This document shows positions 1-14,100 of a stretch of 64,000 nucleotides of DNA, one piece after another (the stretch's first letter is position 1; each line of letters begins with the position of its first letter). The notes beneath the pieces were generated by a model that was not told the DNA's origin, ran no database searches, and was given only the letters and a program-made list of their open reading frames with translations. The position numbers and the translations under genes are program-made. Origin of the DNA: Anisus vortex (Eukaryota; Mollusca; Gastropoda; Planorbidae); contig OX421494.1 of NCBI GenBank assembly GCA_949126835.1, positions 17,304,038-17,368,037 on the forward strand, read 5' to 3'.

Positions 1-386
1 ATTATAAATTATAATATAGGCATATACTATGAAATACTAATTCAAATAGATCTATAATCTATAGCTATAACCTACTAGATCTAGATTCTAGGTCCTACAA
101 AACTACTTATACCTTACCAACAAAGAAGTTGCATAAAAAATATGAATAATATACCCTATTTGAAACTTGTCTATAGTGTAAATAAAACCAACTATTTTAT
201 ATAAGCAATTTGACATTTTGATGATTTGAAAGATATACAAGTAGCCTAAATCATGTATACTGGCCAACATGAACATAACAGTTTTGTAAACACAACATAA
301 CATTATTATTGGTCTCAAAGTAATACTTGCATTGTTTATAGTAACATTGTTGTTTTGATGAATGAATATATTTTATAATTATCCAG

Positions 387-2814
387 AGTGTATTCATTGC
401 CTGAAAGTCTGCCAAAAATTGACTTCACTGCTTACAAAAATAAACTGCCTGATGCAACCATGGCAGAAAGATTTCAGAAGGCTGTAAGTTGCTAATATTT
501 TATTTCCCCTACAACTATAGTTAGGTCTATAAATATTTAATATTATATAATATAATATACCAACGTGGAAACTTCGTGCTCATACCCCAGCGGGCACTTC
601 CAAGTCAAAAATAAGTGGAAACCACAAAAACACATGGAAACTAATTTTTTTCATCGTTGATACGACTTTGTGTGCTCGCTGGGACATGAATTTGAAGGTA
701 TAGGCTTGCTGATTTACCACCCTACATATTTCCTTAGATAATTTCCGATTTTGCGCTCAAGTTTTTTTTAATACTAAATGTAAAACTAATCTATAAAAAT
801 ACTGAAATTGAAATGATTTCTCTAAATTCTTTATGAAATTTTGTATTAATGTATTAATTATTATTAGGATAATGTAATGATACTTAGAAAATGTAGTCTC
901 ATTTTCATCTTTATTTCTAAGACATTTGAATCTCATGAAATTTTGGACATAAATGTTGAATCTATACATGCTAAGGAATTTTATTTGGGCCAAGAAATTT
1001 GACGAAAAAAAGAAATAGCTTGCCATTTAGAGAGACTAATTTTACTTAATGATAATTTTCACAAGTTTAATGTTTTCTTATCAATGTTTTAAAATTATTG
1101 TTTTTTTTTTAAATTAATTAAATTCATATTTGTTTTCAGTATGAAGCATTGAGTATACCTTACCCAAAAGATAAGGACAATTTAATTCAAAAAGTGGACA
1201 CTGAGAATCAAGAAGCAGTATGTACATTTATTATTAATATTATTTAAATTTATCAACTAGAGCCATCTAATTATTTTCTTCTGTCATTGCCAAACATTTA
1301 TTTTATAAAACCTTAAATGGAAGTAGGGATGTCAAATGATATTCTGAAAATGTGTGACCATTTATAAAATGGATAAAAATGTATTTATATAATAAAATAA
1401 TCTTTTGCTTTCGATTTACATTAATGTTACTCATTTATAGTCACATGTTTTAGTCCTATATTAGAAATAAACCATTCTTGTACATCTATTTTTTCCTAGC
1501 CAAAGTTTTAACTTTAAAAAAGGTATTTAAAAAATATCAAGTTTTTTTTGGGGCAGCATATTTATAAAAATAAATTAATACACATTAAATTATGCTTCTA
1601 TCACAATTCCTTGAGTTATTGTGGCATTTTGAGCTCAAAATATAGACTTCTCTAAATTAGAGGCATAGGCTTTTAATGATACAAGTTTTTTAACTATCAA
1701 TTTTGTGGTGACAGATTTTTGTGTGTGTTTTTTTTAGGAAAAGAAAGTGAAGGAATATGTGGCTAAGCTGAACCAGACAATAGCCTCATCCAAACTGTTT
1801 GTAAGTATCTTTATAGAATGTCTCTTGCCTCACTCTATGTAGTATAAAGTGTATTTTTTTTTTCTTGGGTTGTTAGCAGACCTAATTTTACTAAGAAAAA
1901 TTGTTATGCTATGAAATTTTGAATGGATCAAGAAATCATGAATTTGAAGGGAAAAGTGCAAATTATTGTTGCCAATAAACTCGATTACCAGTATCAAGTT
2001 TTTTTTTCTTCTTGATAATTCCTTGCTAATAACTTTTTTGTTGATAATTTCCAAATTTCTTTTTGTATTACAAAAATATTTTCTAAAATTAAAATTGGAA
2101 TCTGAAAGTAAAATGTAAACATGTGCCTTCAAGTAAGCTTTCTGATCTGAGCTAGCATTTCTTACACTTATATTCCGTCATCATTAATAAATGTCAGTGT
2201 GCCACTTTTGGGCATAAATAAAATAAGGCATGATAGGTCCTGAGTTAAAAAAAACAACAACTGTATTGCTAATGGTTTTAATAAAAATAAATAAAAAATG
2301 TTTCAAAATAATTTATATCAAAGAACAGCAGCGGGTAATACAAACATCTAAAGACTATATAACGAAGAGCCGTAGTTTAATTAGAATATCTTTTATTGGT
2401 CACTGACCCTGTATGTTTGCAGACTCGAGCTAACTACATGATAGGGAGTGAGGCCTCAGTCTTTCTAAAAATAATTTGAGTTTTTATCTATACCAAAAAG
2501 TTTTAGTCAAACCATCAATTTTGAAACAAAATTGAATCATTGTGTTCAATTAGGTAAATCAAAACTTTGTATTGTATTAACTTAAAGACATATTTTAAAA
2601 CTACAAGTTATGCTTTGGACACTATCTAAATCTTGTTCTTTTTTGTTTGTTTAAGGTTGAGAAGATCAACACTTTGCCTAAATTTAACGAGTTCACACCA
2701 GACATGTATTGTTACTACTTCCCTGAAACTGCTTTTGATCCCAACAGACCAACCATTTGGCCACACAAAGAGGAAGACCAGCCTTACAACCCTAACTTTG
2801 AATACATTAAGTAA
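387..2814 (+). CDS. ATP5PD: ATP synthase subunit d, mitochondrial (3' part, four exons)
   Basis: Peripheral-stalk subunit of the mitochondrial F1Fo ATP synthase, which helps hold F1 static against the rotor. Four exons join in phase: 387-483, 1140-1217, 1738-1800 and 2656-2814 (stop TAA 2812-2814), all with GT/AG borders. They encode the last 131 residues, starting at YSLPESLPKIDF and including KFNEFTPDMYCYYFPE and an IWPHKEED tail. Spacing and motifs match animal subunit d, which is about 160 residues, so roughly 30 N-terminal residues lie upstream of the window. Bases 1-386 are intron and show nothing else. The gene converges on TMF1. A poly(A) signal follows at 2958. The identification rests on remembered family sequence, not a search. 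Confidence 0.9.
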
Positions 2815-2957
2815 TAGCAGGAAATAATGAATTCCTTAAATGGAAACAAATGTGCTTATTTATACTAACTTGATAGAATGGATTAAAATTGTCCACCCTG
2901 TATTAGCAAGGTTGAAGATATTTTCGTTAGTATTTGTTTCTTGTAATCAAATATTGG

Positions 2958-2963
2958 AATAAA
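2958..2963 (+). terminator. Poly(A) signal of ATP5PD
   Basis: AATAAA lies 144 bp after the stop codon and is followed within 15-30 bp by a T-rich stretch (CTTGTTTTTGTTTTTTT), the usual arrangement of a cleavage and polyadenylation site. Confidence 0.7.
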
Positions 2964-3219
2964 ATAAATAATTATTCTTGTTTTTGTTTTTTTAACTTTT
3001 TTTTGATGGTGAAGAGTTGAAGAATTGTCTCACCAAAGGCAACATTTTTTAAAGTGAAAATTTACTATTACTATGCTCTTTTATTTAACAAAAATTAAGT
3101 CTAAGGGCCTGAACACTGCATTGAATGCTCTTGGTCGCTACTAAACTATCATAGAGGGACATCATTCTGAAATAGCGCTTAGTTTATAACCTAACATAAT
3201 AAGTAATCTGGTTAAAAAT

Positions 3220-3545
3220 AGGCGTCTTTTATCAACAAAAAGCTAAATTGCCAGTGGATTTAAAATATTTTTTTAAAGCAATATTAAATGAAAAAAAAAA
3301 TTTGGAAAAAAAAAGGTATAGACTAACTGGAGAATTGAACCAGGGTCGACCGCATGGTAGTCTGATACATTATGCACTCATCTAGCGAGGTCACATGCTA
3401 AGTCAAATTGCTCTAGTAAAATATGAGGCAATAAGGTTACGTGTCTTAAAATAAACCAACCTGATTGGTTAAACACACACACAGAGCTTATGTAGGTATA
3501 TAGATATGAGGTCAAAGATACACATCTATTTATAAATATATCTAT
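3220..3545 (-). repeat. tRNA-derived SINE, family B, diverged copy
   Basis: Read on the minus strand, a tRNA-like head (about 3305-3400) carries a recognisable B box (GGTTCAATTCTCC) and a weak A box. The same arrangement, including the A-rich stretch and AGTCTAACTGGAGAATCGAAC on the plus strand, recurs at 28318-28643. The rest of 2965-4200 is AT-rich intergenic DNA between two convergent genes, with no gene seen. Confidence 0.6.
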
Positions 3546-4216
3546 GTCCTGTCAATGAACTTTATGAAGAAAAATATGTTCCCTTGTTTTGTTGGTCTAC
3601 TCACATCCCTGAAATTAATGCTACGGTCTAAGAGATTGATATATGCCTAGTAAAGAGGCTAGCCCTACTAAACATGCTACTAGTAAAGGGTGGGTGGGGC
3701 AGCCAGCATTCTACTGAGTACTTTATGATAACATGAGAAATCAAAGATTTAATGTTAAGCTTAAAATTTAAGTGACACCAGCTCTGGAAAAATATGGACT
3801 TATGTGAGATACTTTTGACAAGAGTGCATGAGGGTCATGAATAATTTCTCTAAATATAATGGAACCCTGCTTTTTTGGGGGGATTTGAAGGAAACTCCAT
3901 TAGTATAGTGCCTAAATTACTCAATTGGAAATCATTTCAATAATACCTGATTTGTTGGTACGGTATATTTGTAACAATAAGATGTCAAAAAGGATTTTAA
4001 TTTCATTTGGAAAAGGGGCAGAAAGAGCAACTAGTGTTCAGTTAAATATAATGGGGTAAATATAAAAATGTTAAAAACTATGGATTAAAATTATAGAATA
4101 AGATATCATCATTAGTAATAGGTGCTAGCATATTTTCTATAAGTATTATAAACAATTTAAAACAAAAGTGACAAAACAGAAAAACAACAAAAATCAAAAC
4201 TTTCGTTATTATCACA

Positions 4217-4222
4217 TTTATT
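4217..4222 (-). terminator. Candidate poly(A) signal of TMF1
   Basis: AATAAA on the minus strand about 0.9 kb after the TMF1 stop, followed by a T/G-rich stretch (complement of 4140-4200). Other AATAAA motifs occur between 4330 and 4760, so the true end of the 3'UTR is not settled. Confidence 0.35.
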
Positions 4223-5125
4223 ACCCACAATTACAATTCCCTGTTAATTGCAGTTAGATATACCAAATAATATATACAGTCCATTATTTTACACATCCCA
4301 TAATTTTATTCCAATAACAATAGGTATCAGCAATTTATTAAATATAAAAACTATTCTTAGAACCCTACTACATTTCAGCAAACAATTTTAAATAACTAGC
4401 ACAATAAGTGAGACACCTCAAAATAAGAAATACCTAAATTCAAGTTTTATAAAAATAAAAACTCAAGCAAAACAAAATCGTATATTTTCTTGCCTTTGAT
4501 ATAATGATTACATAGAAACCAAAAGAAGGATATTTTAAAATAATTTAAAAACGTAGAAACAACAATAAATTCCTATTTTAAATATCTATGAATGATATCA
4601 CAGTCAAACACTGGTTGGAATAAAAAACAGAGCAAACCTGAAAGAATGTGTCTTCGCATTCAAATGTTATATCAATGTGCATTTATTGAACAATTCTGTA
4701 TCCACACTTCATTGCATTAGAATAGTTTATAGTCAAAGAGCAATACATTACTATTTATTATGAAAAAGGTTTTAAGTTAAGAAAGATTACAAAATTATTC
4801 CAGTTGAAAAAAAAAAAAGCAATACCAAAAGCGGATTCAAAATATTTTCTGGGAAAGACTTGAAAATGAACCCTTGGAAAATGTCAGTGCTGGGTAGAAG
4901 ATGGTCGGTGAACAAAACGTTGTGTTACTCCAACATGGGACTTGATGCTTTGCCACAAGTTACCTGTAAACTACCACTTTACCATGGTGCCCTTTTTTTT
5001 TTTAAAGATCAGTATTGACTTGAGAGAGTCCAACACAGCACACTAACCACTATAACAACAAGTAGACTTTCATCCATTTACTGAATATCAGTAATTGTAA
5101 TGAACATTTTCTGGCATTTTTTCAT

Positions 5126-8100
5126 TCACTTGGCAAGAAGAGCATCAATCTGGACAAAAGGAATAAATAAATTGTCACTCTTCAGTTATTCAATCAATTG
5201 TATGCTTTAAGAAACTGGGTTATTTACATTAATTATCAAGTCACAATAAATATAAATATAATATATAATGATTAGTTTTGGCAAGTTAAAAAAAAAAAGA
5301 TTTCTTTTTTTATGATCATACATGATTTTAAAATGCACCAAGAAAACGGTTTTGGAGTTTTGGTGCTAATTTATTGTAAAGCAATACTTTAAACAGGAGG
5401 GGGGGGGGGGACTCAGGGGGTGTATGAAGGTGTCCAGTGGCAGAAAGTTGGCAAGTTTGAAGATTTCAATCCTGGTCGGTCAACTCTGGGACTTTCCAGA
5501 TCATGGTGGACATTTGACAATAGTTGAGAAAAAATTACAAGTCACTGAGGCCACACAATCCACAAAGTCAAAGAAAATTGAACTTTTCTGCATTATCCCC
5601 CAAGGACCAATGTAATTCATTTTGTAAGCCAGTCAAATGTCTGCACCAAGCACTATCACATTAAAGCATTGCTGCACTGCATGAATTTTGTAAAAAAAAA
5701 TGTAAAACATTCTATAACAGCTGTAGGATAGTGCTATAAAACAAACCTGAGTTTTGTACATCTCCTTAACGTCTTGTAAGTCTAATTTTAATTCTTGAAC
5801 CTGTTCTTCTTTCTCACCATACATTTGTAATATAGCACTGTAGCGGCCATTTAATTCCTATGGAGAACATGACATCATATAATGAATGCTTATTTATGTT
5901 CATTGTAGATTCATTATTCATAGTTCATCCCACCTCCCCTCATTTTGTGACACTGCCTTCCCCATTAGTTACTTATTGCCATGGCAAGAAACATGCATGG
6001 CAACAAAGTCTGTCCACTCTTCTCAATCACATACAAGAACACTGATGCTGCCCCAGGAATGGGGAATGATCACTACTGTCCCTCAGGTCCTATTCTACTG
6101 TTCTTCACACTTCCCTTACCCTGTACAAATTTATGCAAATGTCCTTGGATGCCAATTACAAAATCAAAATTACAAAATGCTTATGAATCACAAAAATTCT
6201 ATTAGGCATGTTGATGTTTCCCCCCTAAAATATATTCAGTGGTCAAACTAGCTTTGTCTTCCAAACTAAAGTTTCTTTTAGACTTTATCCAAACAAAGCA
6301 CTCCAGCTTACCAACATTATTCTTATATAAGAGCATTGGTTAAAACTTTCTAAGAGCATTTTGAGCAAAACAAACTAGAGGTTTTGCTTACATCAAAATT
6401 CTGCTGTAATGCTGTGTAAGCCTCCTTGACTTCCGAGAGTTCATCAATTTGGTTACTGAGGTTGACCAGCTCCCTGGCCATGGATTCTCTTGTCCTCTCC
6501 AGTTGGCCGATCTCACTCTATTCCAAAAAATACATTTTCATGATGAATTCAATGTAAACCTTTAAGCCTACATTAAATTACTAGCAAATTAAACCAAAAA
6601 AAATCTCCATTAGAAAGTTGTTCCTACCTGCAGCTGAGTTATTTCCCCTTCCCTGAGTTTCAGCTGGGAAGACAGGTTTTCTACAGCAACTGCAGCCCCT
6701 GACTGGCGTAAACTGTCATAAACACTGGTTCTAGTGGTACCTATTGTTGAAGCTGACTCACTGTCATCCTGTCATTGGGAAAACAATAACTGATTCAACC
6801 TATCTATTCAAATATATTTAATACAGGTTTTATTCTTCTCATATGAGGCACGGTAGCTGAGCGGGAGTGCGTTCGGCTGGGCTACTATAGGTCATGAGTT
6901 CAAAATTCTGGTAAAGGCTAGAAATTTACCCCCCCCCCCCCCGGGTCTCAAAGGTGTCCCTAAGTCTACCCAGCTCTGATGGGTATGTGACATTAGTTAG
7001 GGCAGAGTAAAGGCAAATGGACATTGTGCTGGCCACACATTCCCATAGTATGCTGAGGCCACAGAAAATGGTTAATGCTGCCTCACTAGCCCAATGGTAT
7101 CAACTTGGTCTAAAGGAATTACTTTACTTTTTTTTATAAACTTCTCATATTTTTGTGTTCATTTTTATAAAGTTACTGTAACTCCAAAGGCAAACCAAAA
7201 AAATTCTCCTTAAAAGGCTCAGTAATTATTTTTCTTTAAATACCGTATATACTCGCGTATAAGTCGCACATTTTTAACAGAAAATTTCGACAAAAAGTAG
7301 GGGTGCGACTTATACACCCGACACTGTTTTTGAAAAGTTCGAAAGACATCACTTCTCTGTCATAAAGTTTCCTACATAACCCCTATAGTTGATTGGAGTT
7401 ATCAAGAATTATTAGGATATGCCTTTATTTGATTATGTTTGCCTTATGCACGATTAAAACAATTTTTTAAGGAAAGTTTCCAAATTAGGGTGAATATTTA
7501 GTAACTTTTATGTTTAAAAGGTATGTATTTTTGAGATATTAAAAGGCAGTGTAACCCGGGAAGTCGGGGTGCGACTTGTGCGCGGCCAATTGACAACGTA
7601 TAAGGAAAAAAATCTCAAACTAGGGGTGCGACTTATACGCGAGTATATACAGTATGTTTTTATTAAAGTAACCATGAAAAAAAACTCAAGCCAATAGGTT
7701 GAAATATAAGTGCTAGAAAATTATCTGTACTGCTGAGTACCAGATATTACCACTGGCATAAATAGACTAAGTCCCATCCCTAATGAGTTATTCTTTGTTT
7801 ACAAATACAATCCTGTAATCATCAAAACTTTAAAAACATGTTGATTAAAAGTGAACAAAATAATTGAAAAACACTTTTAATAAAATAAACCCTTGTCCAC
7901 TATGGCTAGTGTCCACTATGGCCAGTCTTGAGTTCTACTTACATGAAAAGACCAATGCATCATGCTGGTGGACTGCCCTTCACTCATGCTACCAATCATG
8001 CTGTTATTTCTACTAAGAGACAAGGCTGATGAAGGTGAAGGTGTCTCATGTGATCTTGGTCTCTCTTGCTGTTGCATTCAAAGAAAACAAAAGTACTTGG

Positions 8101-11100
8101 TGGTAGAATTTATAAAAAAAAAAGGGACTGTCCTAATACAAGACATCTTACAGTACAACTGTTTAAATATGTAAGAGTATCATAATAGAAAACAATATAC
8201 ATGTCTTGAGTTACTTACAGTCAATCGTAGCTGCTCTTCTAATGTGATTATCTTTCTCCTTTCTGTATCTAATTTAGTGTGTTCTACAGTCAACTGTGAT
8301 TCTAACTGGATCTTTATGGATTGAAAGGATGAAACTAGAATTAAGTTTATGGATTTAACAGACAATCAAAATTAGACATTATAAAAATGCTATTCTTAAT
8401 ATGGTAATTGTATTTTTAAGTTGCTTCTAATTTTATCTCACTTCTGAGTCACTTTGGAGACCTTTACCATAAATTGAATTGAGACAGTTGACAAGTCTTG
8501 TGAACTTACATAATTTTGAATATATTTGTGTATGGTAGTATTACATATTATCACTTGAGAACATCAATATATTAACATATTATGACACACTAAAACTACA
8601 ATCCTTATAAATACTTCAAGCATAACATCAAGTTGAGGTCTTCTATCTACACTGCCATCTTCTATCTACAATCTACACTGCTATCTTTTATGCTGTCCCC
8701 TTCTTCTTCACTTATAACATGATATGATACCAATCAAGAGCTTAAATTAATGAATCCCTTAGACAATCCTCTAGGATTATTTAAATAATGCTTCTCATTT
8801 CTTAAACACAGATTGCTTCATAATTATGATAAACTCTCTTTAATCTCCCCCCCCCCCTGTCTATGTTAATATTCATTATTTTCTCCCAATTGTCTTTATT
8901 TTGTTAATCAATATATGTTCAATGCAAATAGCCACTCAATTTTGAAGAAAGAAAAAGTGCTAAAAGTTCAAAGTACTAACTAGTTTCTCATCCTATTATT
9001 AATTGCTCTGTTTGAAAATTATTTATTATTGAATTAAAACTTAGTGGCTCGAACTAAATAACTGCAAAAGACAACAGCGGGTCATGTTGTGGTACACAAA
9101 CCTGTAAATTGGTTAACTGGCTTAAATTTTAAATTATATTCTACTTCTCTAATAAACCCCCATAAAAAAACTTATTTTTGAATTTTCAACTTGGGCCATT
9201 TTATTAACTTTGTTTGCATTATTGTTTCCTAGACCAGGGGTCGGCAATCTATGGCATGCGTGCCAAGAGGGATTTTCAATGGCACGCGGAAGAGGCCCAA
9301 AAAGTCTATTCAAGTCTCTTCTACCAGAAATTTAGTCCTACATCAGAATGACTTTTAGTCTGTTGGTACGCTGAATGAATTAGAAATTATACTTTGGCAC
9401 ACTGTTATCAAAAGGTTGCCGACCTCTGTCCTATACCACACATTTATGTCAATTTAAACAATTTTCAGGTTTTCACCCAATGGATAAATGTTGTACTGTT
9501 TTTCTATATCTCATAATTTACAGTTAAGCATTTAAAAGAGAAAATTATTAATACATAATGGTGATGTTCTTGAATAAATTACAAATGAAAAGTTTGAATT
9601 TTGTTTACTGACATTTTTACAGTGAAGTTCTGCTATAGTAATTTTTTTAAAAATTGCAAAAAAAATAATTTCTAACACAATTTTTGTATTATCCCAAAAA
9701 TGTATTTTATTTATTTAGCAGGACAAACTTGAAATAAAATTCTCACAATACCCGGTAGCGGAAAGCAACTGTACATAACATTCAATGGTATGTAACACAA
9801 AAACTATACCCAACCATTGTACAAAAAGATTCTGTAAATAGCCATCAATTTAACCCTTGTACCAATAGATTCTCTACAATAGTACATTGCCATTTATTCA
9901 AAGTCTGCATAGCTGTCAAATCATTCAAATTTTGACAAAATAGTCTTAGACTACTAACCTTATCCATTTTGAGCTGGTTAACTTCATGCATTAGTTTCTG
10001 TTTGCTAGCTTCCAACTGTGTAACAATGCTTTATTGAGAATAAATTATATAAGCAATTACTTCAACATCATTTCTAAAGTCTACTTCACTGTAACTAAAC
10101 TTAAGATGAGAATGTAAACAAACAAAAACACGTTTAGTTATCTCCTTCAGTTCTTATAGAGGGGTAAAAAAATTGTCAAGACCATTTGAAACTAAGTGGA
10201 AAAGTATAATTTAAGCCTTTTTTTAGCTCTATATATGTTGATACCAAACGTTTATGATTTTACACATACAATTTGTTAAAAAGTATGACAAATACCTATG
10301 TGTTAAAATAATCAATATTAACAAAAAGAAAAAAAAAAGGGGGGGGGTAAGATTACCTAGCAGAAGTAAGCCTTAGTGGTTGAAAGTGGAAACGTTTAGC
10401 AAAAAATTGTATACCACTATTTATCACTGGCAGCTGAATGGTATTAAAATTTGAATAAATTTGTGTTGAAATGATTGTGAATATACTACAGTACTAGTTA
10501 CTACTGTAAACCTTTTTTTTCTAAGTGTGATTACATGTAATTGACATGTATTATCAATGTAACATTGTACATGGGAAATCAAAGAACTTCTCAGGACTTC
10601 TGTATTTAAAAGCAAGCTTCAGATAAGACAGACTAGCCATTACACTACTAAAACACTTTACCAGCCTTTCTCAGGGCTTATAAATCACTGAGATTATTCT
10701 TTTTTAGAAGGGCTGAGGGTGAGATTTTTCATAGCTAGGAAGTAATTTTATAATTATAGTAATGCATAGTGAAAACAAGTACGGATGAGTAAAAAGTACA
10801 TTATAAATATACACATGAAATGTTTCAACAATGTACCTGTTTCTAGCGTCACTCAATTCTTCCAGGTGTGATTTGTCATTCTCAATCTGTGCCGTCAACT
10901 GTGATTTCTCTTGCCTCAATCTGGAGTTGGCAGCCTCTAAAGATGTCACTTTAGCGGATATCTCAATCATTTGCTCGCTAGCTGTTCGCTCTTTCTCTTG
11001 TGCAATCGCTAATGCTGTCTGGGACTCGGCTAAAAAAAACAATGTTTTAAAAAATAAAATATATATATTATGTTATAAAAGAATGTGGAAAAGGTTGAAA

Positions 11101-14100
11101 AGTAAGTAGACTATCAATAGGCAGTAAAACAAAAGAATTATGGGTCAGAAAAAAAATCAAATTTTGCAAGATTCATTTCTCTTCTCTTTTTACTAAAGGT
11201 AATACATTTTCTCAGATGTTATATGTGTGTTTGGGGAAGTTAAAATATATTAATAAAGAATATAGTAGTAGTTGGTATAGGGCAATTATTATTATTTTTT
11301 ATTCACTTTATTTTAAAAAGTTATATTAATTTAACGAGAACATATTGCTATACCAAGTCTATCTGTAAGAGTCTTTTCAACTTTCTCCCAAGCTGTAGAC
11401 TGGACACCATAGGTGGCTTGAAGATTTTCAATTTGACGTAGGAGTGGCCTGGTAGCTGATGTTACACACTGTGTTAAGTCTTGGTTCCTAGCCTCATTCT
11501 GTTGTAGCCCCTGTAATATCACACCAATTATAACTTGTATACGTTTTATAAACAATATAATCCATTGTTTACTGTAGCAATTCATTTGGTATAAAAAATA
11601 GTCCATGTACAAAAATATTTGTTTCTACTATTAGTTGAGCAAGAAGTATTTGAGAGCCATTTGATGAGCCCAATTGACAAAACCAACTCACTTCCTGCAA
11701 GTGCGTGATTTCTTGTCTCAGTAAATCTTCACGCCGACTATGTTCTTTTTCAAGTCTTGTCATCTCTAGACGTAGATCATCAATCTAAAAAACATTTTTT
11801 TACAAATGTATCAATAAACCATTAGCAAGTTAAAATGTACAAGACTTAAGCAAATTAAGATGCCTCACTTTATACCACTTCAAAACTGCTGAAAGATGAT
11901 GAAGAAAAAAGATAATTTCCTGATTGCCTAATACGAAACTATAGATTATAAAAAGACTGTAGTAAATAATGTGCCATCTCACCTGCATGATAAAAACTTC
12001 TCTCTCTTGCCTAAATTTCTGTTGTTCCCTCTCCATAGCGGCTTTGAGTTCTTCCCTTACATGTGTCTCAGCACTCAACGCTGCTTCTTGGGCTTTGCTA
12101 TCCTGTGTTGCGTTTGATTTGTGAAGTTCTGCAATCTCTCTGTAAGCAGTATATAAGTTAAATGTTTAATTTAATGAAGTTTTAAGTGTTCTATTTAATG
12201 TACTGCTGGACTGGGTGTTACAAGATTTGTGTGTGAGAAAATTAAAAAAACTAGGAATGCCTAACAATAATATACAAATCTAACCTTACAAACAATGATA
12301 CAGTGTCGACATTTATATATGTCACAATAATATAGTAAAACTGATAATCTATAATGAAATATTGCAAACACACACACACATAAGTAAACTAATTGAATTA
12401 CTTGTAGGAATTATCCAAAGCACTCTGAAGTCCTCTGTTCTTTTCCTGAAAATCTTCTAGCTCGCTCTGTGTTTAAAAAAAATACAAACAACAATCTTTT
12501 ATAAGTTAGTCCATCATTACTCTGGTTTGATATTTTCTACCAACAGAGGAAAGCTGTTATGTGTGTTAACAGTACCTTAAGTTTCATGAGCTCCTTGTCT
12601 TGTCTCTGCACTGCAGCGGTGAGTTGAGTGATTGCCTCTAAAACAAGGAAACAAACAAGAGATGACGTGACTATAACTGTAATGTTTGTTCATTCATCAA
12701 GTACAGTAAAACACATACTCTGCCATAATGATTGGACCATATTTTGTTAGTATTAATTGATGAATGCCCATACCTGATTGCTTCTTCTCCACATCTTCTC
12801 TTGAATCTAACACAGCTGTTAGTTTCTCTACTTCCTTTGTCAAGTCTTCAATTTTCTTCCTATAGTGGAAATTTATTTATTTTAAAGTTTGTATTGGGAA
12901 AAAAAAAATTACTGTGAAGTTAAGTCCCATACAGATATAAATATATTCATCAAAAGTTTGGTTCAGGTTCTGAAGCTGCATAACTTGGAAAGTTTCTTAC
13001 TCCAAGTCAACTAAACACATCTAATATACAATAATTATACAATTTAAAAAAACACAACTTGTTTCATTTGTATTTTTATAAGGCTTCATATGTAATAAGT
13101 CCCCCAAGAAATGAAATCATGAATACTTTTTGTTCTGAATGCTGTCTCTGCTCAGAAACCCTCTATGTTGGCTTTCTCACTTGTTGATATTTTTTTTTCA
13201 CTACAGATTCTGGAACAAAGCTTCCAATATAAAAAAAAAGGTCTGCTCCAAAAGTGTTGTCTTGGTGATTTGAAAGACATATAAAATCATAAGAGATATA
13301 TATCAGATATATGTAGAAATCTTACTTCTGAGAAGTTATTGTGGAATCTTGGTGACTTGAAAGACATAAAATCATAAGAGATATATATCAGGTATATGTA
13401 GAAATCTTACTTCTGAGAAGTTATTGTGGAATCTTGGTGATTTGAAAGACATAAAATCCTAAGAGATATATATCTGGTACATGTAGAAATCTTACTTCTG
13501 AGAAGTTATTGTGGAATCTTGGTGATTTGAAAGACATAAAATCCTAAGAGATATATATCAGGTATATGTAGAAATCTTACTTCTGAGAAGTTATTGTGGA
13601 ATCTTGGTGATTTGAAAGACATATAAAATCCTAAGAGATATATATCAGGTATATGTAGAAATCTTACTTCTGAGAAGTTATTGTGGAATCTTGGTGATTT
13701 GAAAGACATATAAAATCCTAAGAGATATATATCAGGTATATGTAGAAATCTTACTTCTGAGAAGTTATTGTGGAATCTTGGTGATTTGAAAGACATATAA
13801 AATCCTAAGAGATATATATCGGGTATATGTAGAAATCTTACTTCTGAGAAGTTATTGTGGAATCTTGGTGATTTGAAAGACATATAAAATCCTAAGAGAT
13901 ATATATCGGGTATATGTAGAAATCTTACTTCTGAGAAGTTATTGTGGAATCTTGGTGATTTGAAAGACATATAAAATCCTAAGAGATATATATCAGGTAT
14001 ATGTAGAAATCTTACTTCTGAGAAGTTATTGTGGAATCTTGGTGATTTGAAAGACATATAAAATCCTAAGAGATATATATCAGGTATATGTAGAAATCTT

